Shown here one piece after another: positions 5,489 to 7,747 of a stretch of 7,747 bases of DNA. Position numbers and translations under genes: made by a program. The notes under the pieces are model-generated. The model saw only the letters and a program-made list of their open reading frames with translations. It ran no database searches and was not told the origin of the DNA. Origin of the DNA: Bacillota bacterium (GTDB lineage Bacteria > Bacillota > Clostridia > Clostridiales > Clostridiaceae); NCBI GenBank assembly GCA_021779235.1, contig JAJYBA010000069.1, positions 1 to 7,747 of the forward strand. The letters are read 5' to 3'. Positions within the stretch are counted from its first letter, which is position 1. Each line of letters starts with the position of its first letter.

Positions 5489-5573
5489 GGAGGAGTTCCC
5501 GAGTGGCCAAAGGGGGCAGACTGTAAATCTGTTACGTAATGTTTCGATGGTTCGAATCCGTCCTCCTCCACCA
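5489..5573 (+). tRNA. tRNA-Tyr (anticodon GTA), copy 3
   Basis: Third identical 85-nt tRNA-Tyr, last gene of the cluster. The terminator hairpin begins immediately after its encoded CCA. Confidence 0.96.
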
Positions 5574-5598
5574 AAAGACATCTGTAGATGTCTTTTTT
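5574..5598 (+). terminator. Intrinsic terminator of the tRNA cluster
   Basis: AGACATC (5576-5582) pairs with GATGTCT (5587-5593) across a TGTA loop. The stem can extend into the flanking A/T runs, and T continues to 5598. It directly follows the last tRNA, separating the cluster from metK. Confidence 0.9.
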
Positions 5599-5630
5599 AC
5601 TGATTTGATTTTTAAAAGTATACAGATTTG

Positions 5631-5659
5631 TTGACACAACAAATCTTATGTGATACTAT
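5631..5659 (+). promoter_or_regulatory. Sigma-A promoter of metK
   Basis: Consensus TTGACA (5631-5636), a 17-nt spacer and TACTAT (5654-5659) with an extended-10 TG at 5651-5652; TATAAT at 5657-5662 is an alternative -10 at 20 nt. Initiation near 5667 leaves about 15 nt before the riboswitch. The -35 lies inside a perfect 9-bp inverted repeat (5625-5645). Confidence 0.82.
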
Positions 5660-5681
5660 AATTAAAACTTAATATTGATAA

Positions 5682-5784
5682 CTCTTATCAAGAGAGGTGG
5701 AGGGAAAAGGGCCCTATGAAACCCGGCAACCGGTGTAAAACACAATGGTGCCAATTCCTGCAGTTATAGCCTGCGAGATAAGAG
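5682..5784 (+). ncRNA. SAM-I (S-box) riboswitch aptamer
   Basis: P1 is CTCTTATC (5682-5689) with GATAAGAG (5777-5784). Between these are the conserved S-box elements: AGAGAGGTGGAGGGA (5691-5705), GGCCC then ATGAAACCCGGCAACC (5717-5732), GGTGCCAATTCC (5748-5759) and the P4 region leading to GCGA before the P1 return strand. S-box aptamers bind S-adenosylmethionine in the nascent leader. Here the aptamer controls metK, so the enzyme's product represses its own synthesis. Confidence 0.96.
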
Positions 5785-5833
5785 AGATGGTTAAAACACC
5801 TCTTCTTATTATTTGGAAGCGGTTTATTTTTTT
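5778..5833 (+). promoter_or_regulatory. SAM-I expression platform: overlapping antiterminator and terminator
   Basis: Without SAM, the 3' strand of P1 and the following bases (5778-5790) can pair with CCTCTTCTTAT (5799-5809), an 11-bp stem with single bulges at 5784 and 5788. With SAM, P1 sequesters 5777-5784 and the released 5799-5806 segment can join the terminator: 5794-5797 with 5822-5825, C5799 with G5821, and CTTCT 5802-5806 with GGAAG 5815-5819. The T-run is at 5827-5833. The two folds are mutually exclusive, which is the standard transcription-attenuation layout of this class. Confidence 0.85.
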
Positions 5834-5872
5834 GTCAAAAGAAATTTTTGAGGTTTAGAAAGGAGAATTATA

Positions 5873-7048
5873 ATGAAAAGATTATTTACATCAGAATCAG
5901 TTACAGAAGGACATCCAGATAAGATTTGTGATCAAATTTCGGATGCCGTGCTGGATGCTATTTTAGAACAAGATCCTAATGCTAGAGTTGCTTGTGAAAC
6001 AGCAGTTACTACAGGAATGGTTTTAGTTATGGGGGAAATAACAACTAGTTGTTATGTAGATGTCCCTAAAGTTGTTAGAAATACAATTGAAGGTATAGGA
6101 TATACTAGAGCAAAATATGGATTTGATGCTAGCACATGTGCGGTGATTACGTCCATTGATGAGCAATCATCAGATATAGCTATGGGAGTTGATGAGGCAT
6201 TAGAATCTAAGACTGGTATGCAGGCTAAGATGGATTCAATAGGTGCTGGAGATCAAGGTATGATGTTTGGATATGCTACTAATGAGACACCAGAATATAT
6301 GCCACTACCAATTGCTATGGCTCACAGATTATCAAGAAGGTTAAGTGAAGTAAGAAAGAATGGTACTTTAGATTATTTAAGACCAGACGGAAAGACTCAA
6401 GTTACTGTAGAGTATGAAGATAATAAACCAGTAAGAATAGATACTATTGTTATTTCAACTCAACACGGAGAAGAAGCAACGCATGAACAAATTGAAAATG
6501 ATTTAAAAGAACATGTAATAAATCCTATAGTTCCAAGTGAATTATTAGATGAAAATACTAAATATTACATAAATCCTACAGGTAGATTTGTAATTGGAGG
6601 ACCTCAAGGAGACTCTGGTTTAACAGGAAGAAAAATAATAGTAGACACTTATGGTGGATACGGAAGACATGGCGGTGGAGCATTCTCAGGAAAAGACCCA
6701 ACAAAAGTTGATAGATCTGCTGCATATGCTGCAAGATGGGTTGCTAAAAATTTAGTAGCTGCAGGAGTTGCAGATAAATTAGAAATAGAATTAGCATATG
6801 CTATAGGTGTAGCTAAACCAGTATCTATAGAAGTTGAAACTTTTGGAACAGGAAAAATTGCCGATAATAAAATTGTAGAAATAGTAGAAAAAGTATTCGA
6901 TTTAAGACCAGCTGTTATTATAAGAGAATTAGACTTAAGAAGACCTATTTACAAACAAACAGCAGCTTATGGACATTTTGGAAGAACTGATTTAGACCTT
7001 TCATGGGAAAACCTAAATAAGGTTGAAGAAATAAAAAAATATCTATAA
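5873..7048 (+). CDS. metK: MetK, S-adenosylmethionine synthetase
   Basis: A 391-residue cytoplasmic enzyme of normal family length that makes S-adenosylmethionine, pyrophosphate and phosphate from ATP and methionine. It starts at ATG 5873 with AAAGGAG (5859-5865) 7 nt upstream. Visible motifs: EGHPDKICDQISDA (12-25) with the catalytic His14 and metal ligand Asp16, GAGDQG (124-129), GGPQGDSGLTGRKIIVDTYGG (242-262) and the phosphate-binding GGGAFSGKDPTKVDRS (267-282). All expected active-site motifs are intact, so the enzyme should be functional. Transcription starts from its own promoter and passes through the SAM-I riboswitch, giving direct product feedback; a terminator follows 4 nt after the stop. 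The upstream tRNA cluster has its own terminator, so metK is probably monocistronic. Confidence 0.99.
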   Translation: MKRLFTSESVTEGHPDKICDQISDAVLDAILEQDPNARVACETAVTTGMVLVMGEITTSCYVDVPKVVRNTIEGIGYTRAKYGFDASTCAVITSIDEQSSDIAMGVDEALESKTGMQAKMDSIGAGDQGMMFGYATNETPEYMPLPIAMAHRLSRRLSEVRKNGTLDYLRPDGKTQVTVEYEDNKPVRIDTIVISTQHGEEATHEQIENDLKEHVINPIVPSELLDENTKYYINPTGRFVIGGPQGDSGLTGRKIIVDTYGGYGRHGGGAFSGKDPTKVDRSAAYAARWVAKNLVAAGVADKLEIELAYAIGVAKPVSIEVETFGTGKIADNKIVEIVEKVFDLRPAVIIRELDLRRPIYKQTAAYGHFGRTDLDLSWENLNKVEEIKKYL

Positions 7049-7052
7049 TAAT

Positions 7053-7090
7053 AAAGAGGGATAACAGTTATTGATTGTTGTCCCTCTTTT
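7053..7090 (+). terminator. Intrinsic terminator of metK
   Basis: A 14-bp stem pairs 7053-7066 with 7076-7089 (AAAGAGGGATAACA region, one T-G pair) with a 9-nt loop and ends in TTTT at 7087-7090. It follows the metK stop by 4 nt. Confidence 0.88.
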
Positions 7091-7121
7091 GCGCATATAA
7101 TTATTAATTCCACACTAAAAC

Positions 7122-7153
7122 AAACTAAATATTCCTAGAAATATTTAGTTTTT
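7122..7153 (+). terminator. Second terminator-like hairpin after metK
   Basis: A perfect 12-bp stem, AAACTAAATATT (7122-7133) with AATATTTAGTTT (7140-7151), has a 6-nt loop and a T-run at 7149-7153. The stem is almost all A-T, so it is weaker than the first. It may back up the metK terminator and insulate recD2. Confidence 0.6.
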
Positions 7154-7182
7154 ACTCGTTCTGTGGATTATAAATTGGTATT

Positions 7183-7210
7183 TTGATAAAACTTAGAATA
7201 GGGGTATACT
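7183..7210 (+). promoter_or_regulatory. Candidate sigma-A promoter of recD2
   Basis: TTGATA (7183-7188), a 16-nt spacer and TATACT (7205-7210) make a good vegetative promoter. Initiation near 7217 gives a leader of about 73 nt. That leader contains a 16-bp A/T-only palindrome, ATAATAATATTATTAT (7240-7255), of uncertain meaning. Confidence 0.65.
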
Positions 7211-7289
7211 AAAGATAAAAAATGTAAAATACTTATGATATAATAATATTATTATGTTGTTATATAAATTTATAAGTAGGGGAGATTTT

Positions 7290-7747
7290 ATGCCAGAAAT
7301 ACAAGGAATAGTCGAAGATATAGTATTTCATAATGAAGAAAATGGGTATATAATTGCCCATTTGAATGATAATAAAGAAAAAACAACTGTTGTAGGGGTT
7401 GTGCCATACATAAGTGAAGGTCAGAATTTAAAATTAAGCGGTGAGTGGGTTAATCACCCTCAATTTGGAAAACAATTTAGAATAAGCTACTGTGAGGAAG
7501 TAATACCTAGTTCTATTGCAGGTATAGAAAAATATTTAGCTTCTGGAGTTATTCAAGGAATTGGTCCAATAACTGCTAAAAAAATTGTACAGCACTTTGG
7601 TGAAAATACCATGAATGTACTGGATAATGAAATTGAAAGATTAAAGGAAATTGATGGCGTAGGACAAAAGAAGATACAATTAATTTGTGAATCTTATTCT
7701 AAGCAGCGAGAAGTCAAAAATATAATGATATTTCTTCAAACATATGG
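7290..7747 (+). CDS. recD2: RecD2-type ATP-dependent DNA helicase, N-terminal part (partial)
   Basis: The frame opens at ATG 7290 behind AGGGGAGA (7278-7285) and runs off the right edge after 152 codons. The N-terminus has the RecD2/YrrC pattern G-I-V-E-D-I-V-F-H-N-E-E-N-G-Y-I (6-21), the start of an OB-like domain to about residue 70. Two helix-hairpin-helix segments follow, GVIQGIGPITAKKIVQHFG (86-104) and EIDGVGQKKI (120-129), as expected before the helicase domains. The Walker A/B and other superfamily 1B helicase motifs lie outside the window and cannot be checked. RecD2 works without RecBC as a 5'-to-3' helicase in DNA repair and replication-fork maintenance in Gram-positive bacteria. 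A full-length product of roughly 730-750 residues would be expected. Confidence 0.88.
   Translation, partial: MPEIQGIVEDIVFHNEENGYIIAHLNDNKEKTTVVGVVPYISEGQNLKLSGEWVNHPQFGKQFRISYCEEVIPSSIAGIEKYLASGVIQGIGPITAKKIVQHFGENTMNVLDNEIERLKEIDGVGQKKIQLICESYSKQREVKNIMIFLQTY

Larger units (their letters stand above)
4828..5573 (+). repeat. Duplicated tRNA units (Thr-Tyr, Tyr-Val)
   Basis: The cluster reads Thr-Tyr-Val-Tyr-Val-Thr-Tyr. The 165-bp Thr-Tyr pair at 4828-4992 recurs at 5409-5573 with only two differences, both in the 5-nt spacer (TAAGT against TATAT). The Tyr-Val pair at 4908-5094 recurs at 5177-5377 with identical genes but a different spacer. Seven genes thus derive from three tRNA types by local duplication. 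The near-identity implies recent duplication or ongoing gene conversion. Confidence 0.85.

Noticed and set aside
4828..5573. Regularly recurring identical sequences, considered as a CRISPR-like array
   Set aside because: The repeats are complete tRNA genes with cloverleaf folds and encoded CCA; spacing and length are not array-like.
5125..5637. Two minus-strand reading frames (5125-5328 and 5446-5637) sharing the peptide EEDGFEPSKHYVTDLQSAPF
   Set aside because: The shared peptide is the antisense translation of the tRNA-Tyr genes, a well-known annotation artefact, not a protein family.
7240..7255. 16-bp palindrome ATAATAATATTATTAT before recD2
   Set aside because: Only A and T in a very AT-rich region, so chance is likely; mentioned with the recD2 promoter but not claimed as a site.

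Overview
The window is AT-rich, Gram-positive, endospore-former DNA, most likely from Clostridium sensu stricto or a close relative. The evidence is the conserved block spoIID - spoIIQ - spoIIID - mbl (the order known from Bacillus subtilis and clostridia), strong AAGGAGG-type ribosome binding sites, TTG starts, a SAM-I riboswitch ahead of metK, and CCA-encoding tRNA genes. I did not find an unmistakably new system. The window is mostly core genes, with several non-coding structures worth a second look.

Layout. 1-157: the end of spoIID. 158-796: a long gene-free stretch holding a 234-nt fold-back element (195-428), a terminator (541-585) and the spoIIQ upstream region. 797-1549: spoIIQ, an M23/LytM-type protein that has lost most of its zinc ligands. 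1563-1605: a strong hairpin without a U-tract. 1670-1924: spoIIID. 2054-3088: mbl (MreB family), followed by a terminator. 3209-3763 (minus strand): yyaC, a spore-specific protease-like protein. 3794-3820: a perfect 13-bp inverted repeat between the divergent genes. 3929-4618: an unrecognised membrane-anchored or secreted protein. 4759-5598: a promoter, seven tRNA genes (Thr-Tyr-Val-Tyr-Val-Thr-Tyr) and a terminator. 5631-5833: metK promoter, SAM-I aptamer and an overlapping antiterminator/terminator. 5873-7048: metK. 7053-7153: two hairpins. 7183-7747: promoter and N-terminal 152 codons of recD2, cut by the window edge.

How the genes fit together. SpoIID (mother-cell peptidoglycan hydrolase) and SpoIIQ (forespore side of the SpoIIQ-SpoIIIAH channel) act in engulfment. 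SpoIIID is the next mother-cell transcription factor. YyaC also belongs to sporulation, so the left half is a developmental neighbourhood, with Mbl (cell-wall elongation) attached as it is in Bacillus. The right half is housekeeping: tRNA supply, S-adenosylmethionine synthesis under SAM feedback, and a DNA-repair helicase. Functional calls rest on motif recognition by eye; no database search was possible.
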